DNA from: Cyclobacteriaceae bacterium
GTDB lineage: Bacteria > Bacteroidota > Bacteroidia > Cytophagales > Cyclobacteriaceae
Assembly: GCA_021648745.1 (NCBI GenBank)
Contig: JAKISE010000009.1
Coordinates: forward strand, 1 to 58,318
Length of the DNA stretch: 58,318 nt
Reading direction: 5' to 3'
Position 1 is the first letter of the stretch. Each line of letters starts with the position of its first letter. A program made the position numbers and the translations under genes. Under the pieces are notes generated by a model, which did no database searches, was not told where the DNA came from, and was given only the letters and a program-made list of their open reading frames with translations. This document shows positions 44,401-51,853 of this stretch, one piece after another.

Positions 44401-45089
44401 TGATCCTTACCGGTTACAACCCCACCGTGCATGCCCTTGGTATAAATTGGATGATGACTTGCTACAATAACTTTTTTGTGAATATTTCTTTTTAAAATAT
44501 CATTGAGCTCGGCAAAAGCCTCTTCTTTAGACTTGGCTCCACAGGAGGAATACCTGCCCGGCTTATCTCCTTTTTGCAAAAAATACTGGGTGTCTAATAT
44601 AACAAGTGTTATATTTTCATCAATGGGTATTTCTACTGGCCCGGGGCATCCATTCGAGGGGAAAAATACATCAGCAGAATCGAGCAAGTTTTCAATATAT
44701 TTTTCTTGTTCTTTTATTTTAATCCAACCTTCTTTTTTTCCATTATCCCAGTCATGGTTTCCCGGTATAAAAAAAATATCTCCTTTAAAATTTTTTACGG
44801 CATTAATTTGCGTATTAATAATTTGTTCCGCTTCAAACCGATTTTTATCGCCTGCCAAAGGCATTCCACTTGTATAAATATTATCTCCCAAAAAAATAAT
44901 TCCGGTGTTTTCTCCTTCGGCTGCTAATTTTAATTTTAGCATATCAAGGCTTTCGCTATTGCCAGAGCTACCGGCATCGCCAATTAAGTATAATCTGTAT
45001 TTAAACGGTTTTAAAGGTCGTTTTTGAGCAAAATTATCTTTTGAAAAAAGCATTAAAACCACCAGTAAAAAAATAGTAAACACCTTCAT
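41412..45089 (-). CDS. Secreted metallophosphoesterase / kinase-like / beta-barrel fusion protein
   Basis: A 1225-residue protein with a signal peptide (cleavage near NFAQ, 22). The calcineurin-like phosphoesterase domain (30-350) has a full metal set: GDAG (37-40), GDN (68-70), GNHD (110-113), SHHP (211-214), GHEH (292-295). At about 430-760 lies a segment with atypical-kinase features: GGGN (439-442), YVIRLLEKD (457-465), GDWDRHDDQW (591-600), IPRDRDQAF (617-625), comparable to HipA/CotH-type catalytic and DxD motifs. Two GGxGND RTX-like turns sit at 797-824. A C-terminal Omp85-like barrel with LKGFRQYRFGG (1128-1138) completes it. Phosphoesterase and barrel calls are firm; the kinase-like reading is inference. 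It lies 1 bp after the SdiA-regulated-like gene, so the two form an operon. Confidence 0.82.
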   Translation of the reverse strand: MKVFTIFLLVVLMLFSKDNFAQKRPLKPFKYRLYLIGDAGSSGNSESLDMLKLKLAAEGENTGIIFLGDNIYTSGMPLAGDKNRFEAEQIINTQINAVKNFKGDIFFIPGNHDWDNGKKEGWIKIKEQEKYIENLLDSADVFFPSNGCPGPVEIPIDENITLVILDTQYFLQKGDKPGRYSSCGAKSKEEAFAELNDILKRNIHKKVIVASHHPIYTKGMHGGVVTGKDHLFPLTKLNPNLWIPLPVIGSIFPLYRQVLGSLQDQANLQHKAMVETINELLVTHKNLVHVSGHEHALQLLSKNGVNYVVSGAGSKQNTTVKQKKPSLFAGNYHGYAYLDYYKNGEVWLTFESPDTADSIVFEMQISNTPFYKEYIPEKNTPVIIPKGKQLTNVTDLFEGSNVRSFFFGKGYRSEWFEKVEAPIFDIGKEKGGLKILKRGGGNQTKSLRLESDNGKQYVIRLLEKDASKLIPDQFKSSFVKKVMQEGISGSNPYAAFVIPPLADAVGVYHTNPKLIFLPDDPRLGIYREDFKNKLALFEERPAKDQSDAPYFGNSKKVINTPDMLAKLYKDNDNRVDQQMVLKARLFDTFLGDWDRHDDQWRWAQFKNEGKGKYFQPIPRDRDQAFFLNEGIIPFLIGSNWALPALQGFGPEIKNVPGLWSFAAKYFDRSFLTELERDDWVRAGSAMRLQLTDEIIEDAIAQWPKNIYQYHGPKIVEDLKLRRDKMEYYALTYYKALARKVDIVGSNKKEYFEVIRKSNDTTSVKMFKINSKGEHRMLLYHRNFITSETKEICLFGLGGNDVFKVTGNVSHGPRIRVIGGIGNDSFTDNSNVNSLQKTWLIYDLKGEKNSINKGKETKNNFSHKPIVNTYDREAFKYNYFGPFIGIKFNRDDGIFLGTGINIKMHGFRKDPYKSSHKIGVTNAIATSSYNFIYEGEYIDVIKKMDVVLKSEIRSPNFVTNFFGLGNESDYDQRVNIDYYRVRFEEILLSAHVRFNLGEQFTFSLGSSSQLIKVEPTAERFITNFSENNLDSATVFNRKAWTGFSSTLKIDTRNKEILTEKGIKWTSKFGYNIGVSEGAGSFGNFSSDFSFYYSFKLPSRVTLSNRTGFAQAFGNYEFYQANYLGGHDQLKGFRQYRFGGDRMIYNNTNLIIKLLNVRAYILPTQIGLNLFYDTGIVAVEDEKSNVWHHGYGAGIWVAPAKIIYMSLNFGYSVEGWFPAFQFKFSMN

Positions 45090-45090
45090 A

Positions 45091-45909
45091 TTATCTTTTT
45101 CTGGCTAAATGATAAACATTGGCTCTATCATTCTTCCCTTCGTTGCTAATGTATAAATCGCCCTTTGGTGAAAAGCATATTCCTTCTGGTTGAGCATAAA
45201 TTTTCTCAGGGAGGCTTACCACATTTATTATTTTCAGGTTTTTGTTGAGCACAATAAGCAACTTACCAACAGAAGCCAGAATATAGATATTATAAGTTAG
45301 AGGGTCAATAGCTAACGCAGACGGTTTAAACTTTTCGACCGTAAAAAAACTTTTGAGGTTAGATTTCTTTATGGTAATCAAAGGCTCTGTGGAAAATGTA
45401 TGATTTTCAACGTTTAAAGTAAAGATGGATTTTCCTTTAAAATTATAATCAGAAATGCTTCCATTATCTTTAGAAATAATTAGCAACCTTTTATTTAAAG
45501 GGTCATACCCAAGCCCCTCAACATTGTTTTTCCAGGTTAGCGGAGTGTTTATTTTTTTAACTTTATTTGGTGTGTTCTTATCAAAATAAAACAAGTTTCC
45601 GCTGCTTGTCAATGCATAAATACAATTGCCAACAGTTTCAACACCTTCAAAATCACCAGGGAGCGAAAACTTGATTTTTTCTTCAATTTTACCGGTTTTA
45701 GCATTTAGTATATAAAAAATACCGGCTTCGTCCTGCACTGCACCTAACTGGTTATTATTATACCAAGTTAGCCCCGAAATTTCTTTTAATTCTTTAGAAA
45801 GCTCTATTTTTAGTTCTGGTTTAGCAATATTAAAAGGTATAATATTATTTGCTTCATTACTTAAAGCAAGCAATGTTGAAAAGATGAGTATATAGGTAAT
45901 ATGCAGCAT
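45091..45909 (-). CDS. SdiA-regulated / phytase-like beta-propeller protein
   Basis: A 272-residue secreted protein with an N-terminal hydrophobic signal (about 1-20). Repeated propeller blades are visible: LKEISGLTWYNNNQLGAVQD, GDFEGVETVGNCIYAL, NVEGLGYDPLNKRLLIISKD, KPSALAIDPLTYNIYILAS and QPEGICFSPKGDLYISNEG. These match the SdiA-regulated family, related to esterase-like phytase propellers. Known function is scarce. It is the first gene before the phosphoesterase/barrel gene (1-bp gap), so a shared phosphate- or phospholipid-related role in the envelope is plausible. Confidence 0.8.
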   Translation of the reverse strand: MLHITYILIFSTLLALSNEANNIIPFNIAKPELKIELSKELKEISGLTWYNNNQLGAVQDEAGIFYILNAKTGKIEEKIKFSLPGDFEGVETVGNCIYALTSSGNLFYFDKNTPNKVKKINTPLTWKNNVEGLGYDPLNKRLLIISKDNGSISDYNFKGKSIFTLNVENHTFSTEPLITIKKSNLKSFFTVEKFKPSALAIDPLTYNIYILASVGKLLIVLNKNLKIINVVSLPEKIYAQPEGICFSPKGDLYISNEGKNDRANVYHLARKR

Positions 45910-45973
45910 AAGTGCTTTAAAAAATAACGTAAACTATTAATAATAACGTATCATCATTAAAAGTATTCCAAAT

Positions 45974-47188
45974 ATGAAAATGGAAAATGACAATGTAAAG
46001 AAATATCGGGCATTTGCAGAAAAGATATTAATTAATGACATTAAATCCAGCCTTGTCTATCATTCAGTAAATCACACAAGGTTAGTGGTAAAAGCATTTG
46101 AAGAAATTGGCAATGCAATGAATTTCTCTGCCAAAGAAATGGAGTTAGGGCTAATTGCTGCTTGGTTTCATGATACAGGGTATTCGAAAAAATATACATT
46201 ACATGAGGTTGAGAGTATTCAAATTTTTGAAAAAGTTAGAAATAAAGAGGACTTTACAGCAGAGGAAGTTTCTATAATTCATAACTTAATATTAAGTACT
46301 AAAATGCCTCAAAAGCCTTTAACTACTCTTGAAGAAGCTCTTTGTGATGCTGATTTACTTCATTTAGGTACAGACTCTTTTTATGATTTATCTAAATTGT
46401 TAAGAAAGGAGATGGAATCGGAGTTTAAAATAGAGATTGGCAAAGAGAAATGGAATAGAGATTCTTATTATTTTATTCGTAATCATACATATTTTACATC
46501 TTATGCCAGGGAAAAATATGGTGCAAAACACAAAGAAAACACAAGTCTGATTCGGAGTAAGGTTAAAGAATTTGTAAATCAGGATAAAGTCGTAAAAAGC
46601 TTAGAATCTAAACTTGAAAAAGCAACTGAAAAGCTGGATAAAAAACCTACCAGAGGAGTAGAAACAATGTTTAGAATTACCTCGCGCAATCATTTACAAT
46701 TGAGCAGCATGGCAGATAGCAAGGCCAATATTATGATTTCTATAAACACTATATTAATATCTATTTTAATTTCGGGCTATGCTGGTAGAGTGGCAGATTA
46801 CCCCCAGTTTATTCTGCCTGTGATTACATTGGTACTTGTTAGTTTGGCAACTATTGTTTTGTCCGTTTTGGCCACACGCCCATCGATAAGTGAAGGAAAG
46901 TTTTCGAAAAAAGATATTATTGAAAAGAAAACTAATTTACTTTTTTTTGGAAACTTTCATGGAATGGATATTGAGGATTATGAATGGGGCGTTTCAGAAA
47001 TGTTAAAAGACTCGAGTTATTTATACAGCAGTCTTACCCGAGATGTGTTTTTTCTTGGAAAAGTTTTAGGTAGAAAATATAAAATTTTACGTATTGCTTA
47101 TACCACCTTTATGCTTGGTTTTGTAGTAAGCATATTAATGTTGCTAATAGCTATTTACTGGAAGGCTCCGACATTGCCAAGTCTTTGA
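45974..47188 (+). CDS. HD-domain phosphohydrolase fused to a Pycsar-effector-like membrane domain
   Basis: A 404-residue protein. The N-terminal HD domain (about 10-190) has an intact metal set: H34 in YHSVNHTRLVV, H66-D67 in WFHDTGYSKK and D127 in LCDADLLHLG. A basic/coiled stretch (about 195-230) follows. The C-terminal region (about 232-404) opens with FRITSRNHLQLSSMADSKAN, then has two helices (about 255-300), a loop with FFGNFHGMDIEDYEWG, and a last helix (about 375-398). This is the layout of the Pycsar effector family (DUF5706), in which cyclic pyrimidine nucleotides trigger membrane damage. No cyclase gene is adjacent. It is divergent from the propeller/phosphoesterase operon. Confidence 0.82.
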   Translation: MKMENDNVKKYRAFAEKILINDIKSSLVYHSVNHTRLVVKAFEEIGNAMNFSAKEMELGLIAAWFHDTGYSKKYTLHEVESIQIFEKVRNKEDFTAEEVSIIHNLILSTKMPQKPLTTLEEALCDADLLHLGTDSFYDLSKLLRKEMESEFKIEIGKEKWNRDSYYFIRNHTYFTSYAREKYGAKHKENTSLIRSKVKEFVNQDKVVKSLESKLEKATEKLDKKPTRGVETMFRITSRNHLQLSSMADSKANIMISINTILISILISGYAGRVADYPQFILPVITLVLVSLATIVLSVLATRPSISEGKFSKKDIIEKKTNLLFFGNFHGMDIEDYEWGVSEMLKDSSYLYSSLTRDVFFLGKVLGRKYKILRIAYTTFMLGFVVSILMLLIAIYWKAPTLPSL

Positions 47189-47266
47189 AGCTCTCTGAGT
47201 ATTTTTTTTATTAAAAAAAACCCTACAGTACAACTGCATGGCTTTTATGCATGGATGGTTAGCCCG

Positions 47267-48094
47267 CTATTTTTTAGCACGATTTTTAAATATAAAATAC
47301 CCAACATTACCAATCAGCAACCCGATAGCAATGGCATTAGGTGCATTTAACATGGTTAACCCGGCAATAAAAAGCCCCATTATTACACCATAAACCAATT
47401 GTTCTTTCGTGTTGGTTGGAGATGTTTTAGGCTCAATAATTACAGCTGCTCCAACAAACATAATAATGATAAGATACGAAAAACTATCTTGTGCATAGGC
47501 ACCTATAAATAAGCCTAGAATGAGCGAAGTAGCAATATAACTTATAGCCAACGGATGCCTCTTTACTCTGGCTACGTTAAATATAAACGCTAATGTAATT
47601 GGCAACAAAGAAAGAGGAACAGCCATCCCACCTATTGGAAAACGTATATCAACTCCAGTAAAATCCATTGGTGGCACACCTAAGAAGCTAACAAATAGAG
47701 ACAGTAAAGTGATCGCACCTATGGTAAAAATAACAGGGTTAAATATGTTCTTTCCCTTATACTTTACAAAGAATTTAGCCACGTATAAAAGCAGAATTAC
47801 CATCACCCCTCTCACAGGTTCAGGGTCGGCATGGGAAAGCATTAAAATGATTAAAAACGTGCTGATTAATGAATGTAGGTATTTCTTATTCTTATCAAAT
47901 AATTTGCTAAACACTAAATGCAATACCGAAGAAATAACAATGAGACCAACCCCCAGTTTAGTAAAATGTAATCCTTCATCAAATCCATTGGTTATAAATA
48001 CATTAACAATTTTTAGTACTGTTAGTATGATTAAAAACACTAAGAAGTGATGGTGTGTGGTAAGTTTTTTAAATAGGTTTTGAACTTTGCTCAT
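47267..48094 (-). CDS. RnfD/NqrB-like integral membrane protein
   Basis: A 275-residue protein with about eight helices. Family hints are KGKNIFNPVIFTIGAI (compare NPxxF in RnfD/NqrB), EPKTSPTNTKEQLVYGV (the PxTSP flavin-attachment-region motif, with the flavinylated Thr position followed by Ser-Pro) and LNAPNAIAIGLLIGN. No other Rnf/Nqr subunits are nearby, so it is not part of a complete complex here. A stand-alone relative that binds or transports a flavin is one possibility. A truncated second copy lies at 41169-41271. Confidence 0.6.
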   Translation of the reverse strand: MSKVQNLFKKLTTHHHFLVFLIILTVLKIVNVFITNGFDEGLHFTKLGVGLIVISSVLHLVFSKLFDKNKKYLHSLISTFLIILMLSHADPEPVRGVMVILLLYVAKFFVKYKGKNIFNPVIFTIGAITLLSLFVSFLGVPPMDFTGVDIRFPIGGMAVPLSLLPITLAFIFNVARVKRHPLAISYIATSLILGLFIGAYAQDSFSYLIIIMFVGAAVIIEPKTSPTNTKEQLVYGVIMGLFIAGLTMLNAPNAIAIGLLIGNVGYFIFKNRAKK

Positions 48095-48201
48095 GTTAAT
48101 TGTAGGTTAATTTAATATTGATTTAAACAAGCAGAACCCTTTGTAAAACCTTGGTTTTAACACCAATTAATTATACAAAGAGTTCCAAATTTTATTATGT
48201 A

Positions 48202-48831
48202 TTATTTGCTATAATTTTGACCGCATTTTTCGTTTTCTCCGTTTACAATGCTACCAAACTTTTCCTGCGATATAAACTGGGGTGTATAAGTTACATCCAA
48301 CTCATTTAACCTCGATATAAATGCCCGAAGATGGTTTCGTGAACCACAGTATAAAAGGTTGTAAACTCTACTAATATCCTCATTGTCTGTTTTCGAAATA
48401 AACAATTCAAGGTCTCTAATGTCAACATCTTCAATAGTGGCACCTACTATTAAGGCCGCTATTTCAGAGTCTTTCCCCTGCAACATTAAGTCATCATACA
48501 ATTGTTGTAATACACTGTTTGAAAACTTACCAATTTCAGTAAATGAAGGGTCATCAATTTTATAGGTATTTAATAGTTTTAACACCTCATCCATGTGGCG
48601 TTGTTCACTATTCGAAATATTATTAAACACCTGGTTATCATACATTTCAAACAATGAAATATAGACATCCCGCGCCAGCTTTTCTTCTTCACGCATAAAT
48701 AGTAATCCATCCATATCGTTGCTGGAAATTTCAATAACTTCTTCAACGGGGTTAATTGTTTCATTATCGCAACCACTTGAAGTTAATAATACTGCGATAG
48801 CTCCTAAAGAAATGAATTTAAAAAATTTCAT
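48202..48831 (-). CDS. DUF2202 ferritin-like lipoprotein
   Basis: A 209-residue lipoprotein (signal then SSGC, Cys about 21). The helical core has LLFMREEEKLARDVYISLFEMY, NSEQRHMDEVLKLL and YNLLYCGSRNHLRAFISRL. The Glu and E-x-x-H residues fall in the pattern of DUF2202 ferritin-like four-helix proteins, which are thought to bind a di-metal centre. The function of the family is unproven. It lies upstream of the RnfD-like gene on the same strand (about 107 bp), so a redox or metal-related pair is possible. Confidence 0.8.
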   Translation of the reverse strand: MKFFKFISLGAIAVLLTSSGCDNETINPVEEVIEISSNDMDGLLFMREEEKLARDVYISLFEMYDNQVFNNISNSEQRHMDEVLKLLNTYKIDDPSFTEIGKFSNSVLQQLYDDLMLQGKDSEIAALIVGATIEDVDIRDLELFISKTDNEDISRVYNLLYCGSRNHLRAFISRLNELDVTYTPQFISQEKFGSIVNGENEKCGQNYSK

Positions 48832-48912
48832 AATTAAAAAATTAAAAGGTTAAAAAATATTATTTAGTGTCATGTCAACACTAGTTTTTAGACTACTATA
48901 ATCCTTAATGGT

Positions 48913-49524
48913 TTAGTCATGTTTTATTCTTTTGTTAATAAATTTTGCATACGAAACCCCCAGCCCAATATTTTCAATTCCAAGGTTGGGTTCTTCAAAC
49001 CCTGCATTCGAAATATGACGAATACCGGCTGTAAAGCCTAATTGCCAGGTGTTTATCTTTTTCTTATAGGCAATATTAAAATGGTCTGAAAATATAAAAC
49101 CTGAAGCTTGTCTATTAATAGCAGCCGTTATGTAATGAGGCCCTGTGCCAACATTCGCACTTAAGATAGAGTTCTCTCCTACCTGAAATCCAAAAGAAAA
49201 AATAAAATTAAGGCCAAACTCATACTCCATACCGTTTTGGTAAGGCACAAACCCAATTTGTGGAGCAAGGTCAAGTGCTATATTAAACCTTCCTTTGGTT
49301 TGATAAAAGGGCAGATGCAATGCACCTCCGATAATTAGCGGTTGGTACTGTGTGCCCTCTTCAAGCCTATACAAGGGTAAGCCTGTAGAAATAAACCCGC
49401 CAATTGTTTTTTGGTTTATAAATTTAGATTCATCTTGAGCCTCCAAATTTGAGTATATAAAAAACATCAAAAGAGCTAAAACCCAAAGTCTAAAATTGGC
49501 AATATGATGAATGAAATCTCTCAT
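48913..49524 (-). CDS. PagL-like lipid A 3-O-deacylase (acyloxyacyl hydrolase)
   Basis: A 203-residue outer-membrane beta barrel with signal peptide (cleavage near LEAQ, about 30). The PagL signature FTAGIRHISNAGFEEPNLG (about 163-181) carries the catalytic His-x-Ser pair, and Glu downstream (GIEN) fits the triad. PagL removes an acyl chain from lipid A and alters envelope permeability and immune recognition. The ATG follows the DUF2141 stop directly (TAAATG), so these genes are coupled in the operon that begins with the cyclase or earlier. Confidence 0.8.
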   Translation of the reverse strand: MRDFIHHIANFRLWVLALLMFFIYSNLEAQDESKFINQKTIGGFISTGLPLYRLEEGTQYQPLIIGGALHLPFYQTKGRFNIALDLAPQIGFVPYQNGMEYEFGLNFIFSFGFQVGENSILSANVGTGPHYITAAINRQASGFIFSDHFNIAYKKKINTWQLGFTAGIRHISNAGFEEPNLGIENIGLGVSYAKFINKRIKHD

Positions 49525-49974
49525 TTACATATAAATAACCTTTATTTCAATGGTCATATCTGCATTTAGTTCAAAGCTTGCTCTTTTATAGTTAGGTCTG
49601 TTTGTTGGCCCTAATGAATGATAATTGGAAAACCCAAGGCCTTCCTTCGGGAGAATAAATCCTTTATCAATTTTTCCATTCTTATTTTCATCGTGTAATA
49701 TATTTACTACATAAGTACCTTTTGCTAGCCCCTTAAAGGTTATTACAGCCGAGCCATTACTAATGCTTGATGTTTCCATTTTGTAATATTTTTTGTAATG
49801 CTGATCCGGTATAGATCCATCTTTATTGTATAAAGCAAATTGCACTACTCCTTCTGAATTTTGCAGTTTGTTTACCTTTACAGTAAGCGAGAAATTTTCA
49901 TCGGTTTTATAGGTGAATGATGCTAATAAAACCACCCCTATAATCACAGCTACTTTTTTAATTGAATTTTTCAT
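49525..49974 (-). CDS. DUF2141 family secreted protein
   Basis: A beta-sandwich protein of about 149 residues. The signal peptide (KKVAVIIGVVLLASFTY) is preceded by a start at 49974; an ATG at 49998 adds eight residues and overlaps the kinase-like gene by 14 bp. The DUF2141 pattern is LTVKVNKLQNSEGVVQFALY, FKGLAKGTYVVNILHDENKN (about 71-90) and then GKIDKGFILPKEGLGFSNY. Family function is unknown. It lies 10 bp after the pyruvate-kinase-like gene. Confidence 0.82.
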   Translation of the reverse strand: MKNSIKKVAVIIGVVLLASFTYKTDENFSLTVKVNKLQNSEGVVQFALYNKDGSIPDQHYKKYYKMETSSISNGSAVITFKGLAKGTYVVNILHDENKNGKIDKGFILPKEGLGFSNYHSLGPTNRPNYKRASFELNADMTIEIKVIYM

Positions 49975-49984
49975 CGTATGTATT

Positions 49985-51853
49985 TTATTGGATGTCATAT
50001 TTTTTGTGTGATAATTTTAGTTGATCGGCTTGTTCTAATTTTGGTAATATTATTTGCTTCTTTTTTTGAAAACGCTGCATTCGCCTTAAAATCTTATCCA
50101 AAGTTTTCACTGCCTTTTTAATGTAATTTCCTTTATTAAGCATTACACACTCTGTTCTTTGTGCTTGTGCGGCATCTGTAATTTCCGAACGGGTTGGCAC
50201 TCCTTTACGGGCTAAATTATCTAATACTTGAGTTGCCCAAACTACCGGAATATAAGCCGCTTCGCTCACCCTCATAATCTCCTCTTGAATGGTGGCAAAA
50301 TTTTTCCAGCCTGTTTCAATGGCTAAATCGCCCCGGGCAATCATTACCCCTATTGGGTACGTTTGCATGGCTGTTAATAGTATTTCAGGAAGGTTTCTAA
50401 ACCCTTTTTGAGTTTCTATTTTTAGAATTAGACCAGGATTCGCCTCATACTTACCTATTTCTTCCAAGTAGGTTTCCACATCGCTACGTTGGTTTACAAA
50501 TGATAGGTTTACCGCATCTGCATTTTCAGCAACAAACTCAAGGTCTAGTTTATCTTTCTCGGTTAAGCCGCTAATTTTTAAATCGCTCTCCGGAAAATTT
50601 ATACCCTTATCTGCTTTTAGCTTGCTTCCTGTATCTTTTGCATAAGTTACTCTTAACATTAACCTTTCTGCATTAACTTCTTCAATAACGGCTTCAATTT
50701 TACCATCATTCAGAAAAACAGGCTCCCCTGCTTTTACATCTTCAAAAATTTCTGGTAGCGTGCACGAAATATGTGCTTTTTTGATGAGAGTACCATTCTC
50801 CTCATAAATAGCAGGCTCTCCTAATGCAGGCTCTTTGTGCAGCTCAAAAAAGTCATCAACTTGCAATAATATAAACTGCTCTGTAGGCAATAATTGTCCC
50901 ACTAATATCCTTTCACTGCCATCAGCTTTCTTTTTACCAAGCCTTAATTCAGTACCTGTAGAAATATAAGCTGAATCTGAGCATACACCCCAACGCCCTT
51001 TCTTCTCTCTCTTTTCAATATCTATTTTACAATTCTTACCACGCGAATCTTTAAATCTAATGATATTACCTCTTTTAATTTTACCCATTAACTCCTCACT
51101 AACAGGAATAATAACATCTACATCATCGGTTGGAGGAAGAATATCAGGTGGAGCAACCCAAACCCTAGCAGGTTTAATTACTTTACCTTCTACATCTCTT
51201 TTAGGCTGAATATGAACAACATTGGGACCCGGTTTCATAGGGCCTGTTCTCAACTTGGGGCCACCCAAATCCATCATTACTTTACATTTTTTATGTAGAG
51301 CAGAGTTGGCATGGTTGATATTAGCTATAATTGCTGCCCAAACTTCGGGGCTATCGTGGGCACAATTTACTCGAGCACTGTTCATACCCAAGCCTATCAG
51401 CTGATTGACCAAGCGATAATCACCCGATGCGGTAGATGGCATAGTAACCATAATTCGAGTTCTCCTCTTTCTTGATTTATACCCAAATAGTTTTTTAGTA
51501 TTTCTATTAAGTAGCTTTTCGCCTTGTTTAATAGAAATTATTTTCTGTTGATTGGGAGCAGCTTTGTTACCCATAAAGCTATCTACAATTGCTTTAATGT
51601 TTAAAAGGCTTTGCATTACATGGCCTTCAATATTAGCCAAATCTGGAAAGCCCAAATAACCGAGCTTTTCTTGGAGCTGATCGATATCAAAGCTTCTAAA
51701 AGCTAAATAATGTGTAAGATTTACGGCACTTGCCCTATAATTTACATGAACATTGGAAATCAATGCCTCGTATTCTTTTTCGAGCTTTCTTGCTTTCAAA
51801 ATAATTTCTTCAAGTTCAGCTTTAATCTCAATTAATTCTTCTTGATTATTCAT
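49985..51853 (-). CDS. Pyruvate-kinase-like protein with N-terminal extension
   Basis: 622 residues. A helical N-terminal extension (1-130) precedes a PK-type barrel: RIMVTMPSTASGD (about 133-145), SARVNCAHDS (159-168), MMDLGGPKLRTGP (193-205), ILKIETQKG (476-484 with the catalytic Lys), MIARGDLAIETGW (504-516) and ATQVLDNLARKGVPTRSEITD (540-560). The usual MLSGETA segment is MLNKGNY (571-577), so its Ser/Thr/Glu residues are lost, and the C-terminal allosteric domain is missing. It may be a PK with altered regulation or a different phosphotransferase. It overlaps the cyclase gene by 8 bp, so the two are co-translated. Confidence 0.78.
   Translation of the reverse strand: MNNQEELIEIKAELEEIILKARKLEKEYEALISNVHVNYRASAVNLTHYLAFRSFDIDQLQEKLGYLGFPDLANIEGHVMQSLLNIKAIVDSFMGNKAAPNQQKIISIKQGEKLLNRNTKKLFGYKSRKRRTRIMVTMPSTASGDYRLVNQLIGLGMNSARVNCAHDSPEVWAAIIANINHANSALHKKCKVMMDLGGPKLRTGPMKPGPNVVHIQPKRDVEGKVIKPARVWVAPPDILPPTDDVDVIIPVSEELMGKIKRGNIIRFKDSRGKNCKIDIEKREKKGRWGVCSDSAYISTGTELRLGKKKADGSERILVGQLLPTEQFILLQVDDFFELHKEPALGEPAIYEENGTLIKKAHISCTLPEIFEDVKAGEPVFLNDGKIEAVIEEVNAERLMLRVTYAKDTGSKLKADKGINFPESDLKISGLTEKDKLDLEFVAENADAVNLSFVNQRSDVETYLEEIGKYEANPGLILKIETQKGFRNLPEILLTAMQTYPIGVMIARGDLAIETGWKNFATIQEEIMRVSEAAYIPVVWATQVLDNLARKGVPTRSEITDAAQAQRTECVMLNKGNYIKKAVKTLDKILRRMQRFQKKKQIILPKLEQADQLKLSHKKYDIQ

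Noticed and set aside
44503..44927. Plus-strand frames of 124 and 73 codons
   Set aside because: They are antisense to the well-supported metallophosphoesterase domain.
49974..49998. Longer start of the DUF2141 gene
   Set aside because: It adds a polar lead before the signal peptide and overlaps the previous gene; the start at 49974 is more natural.
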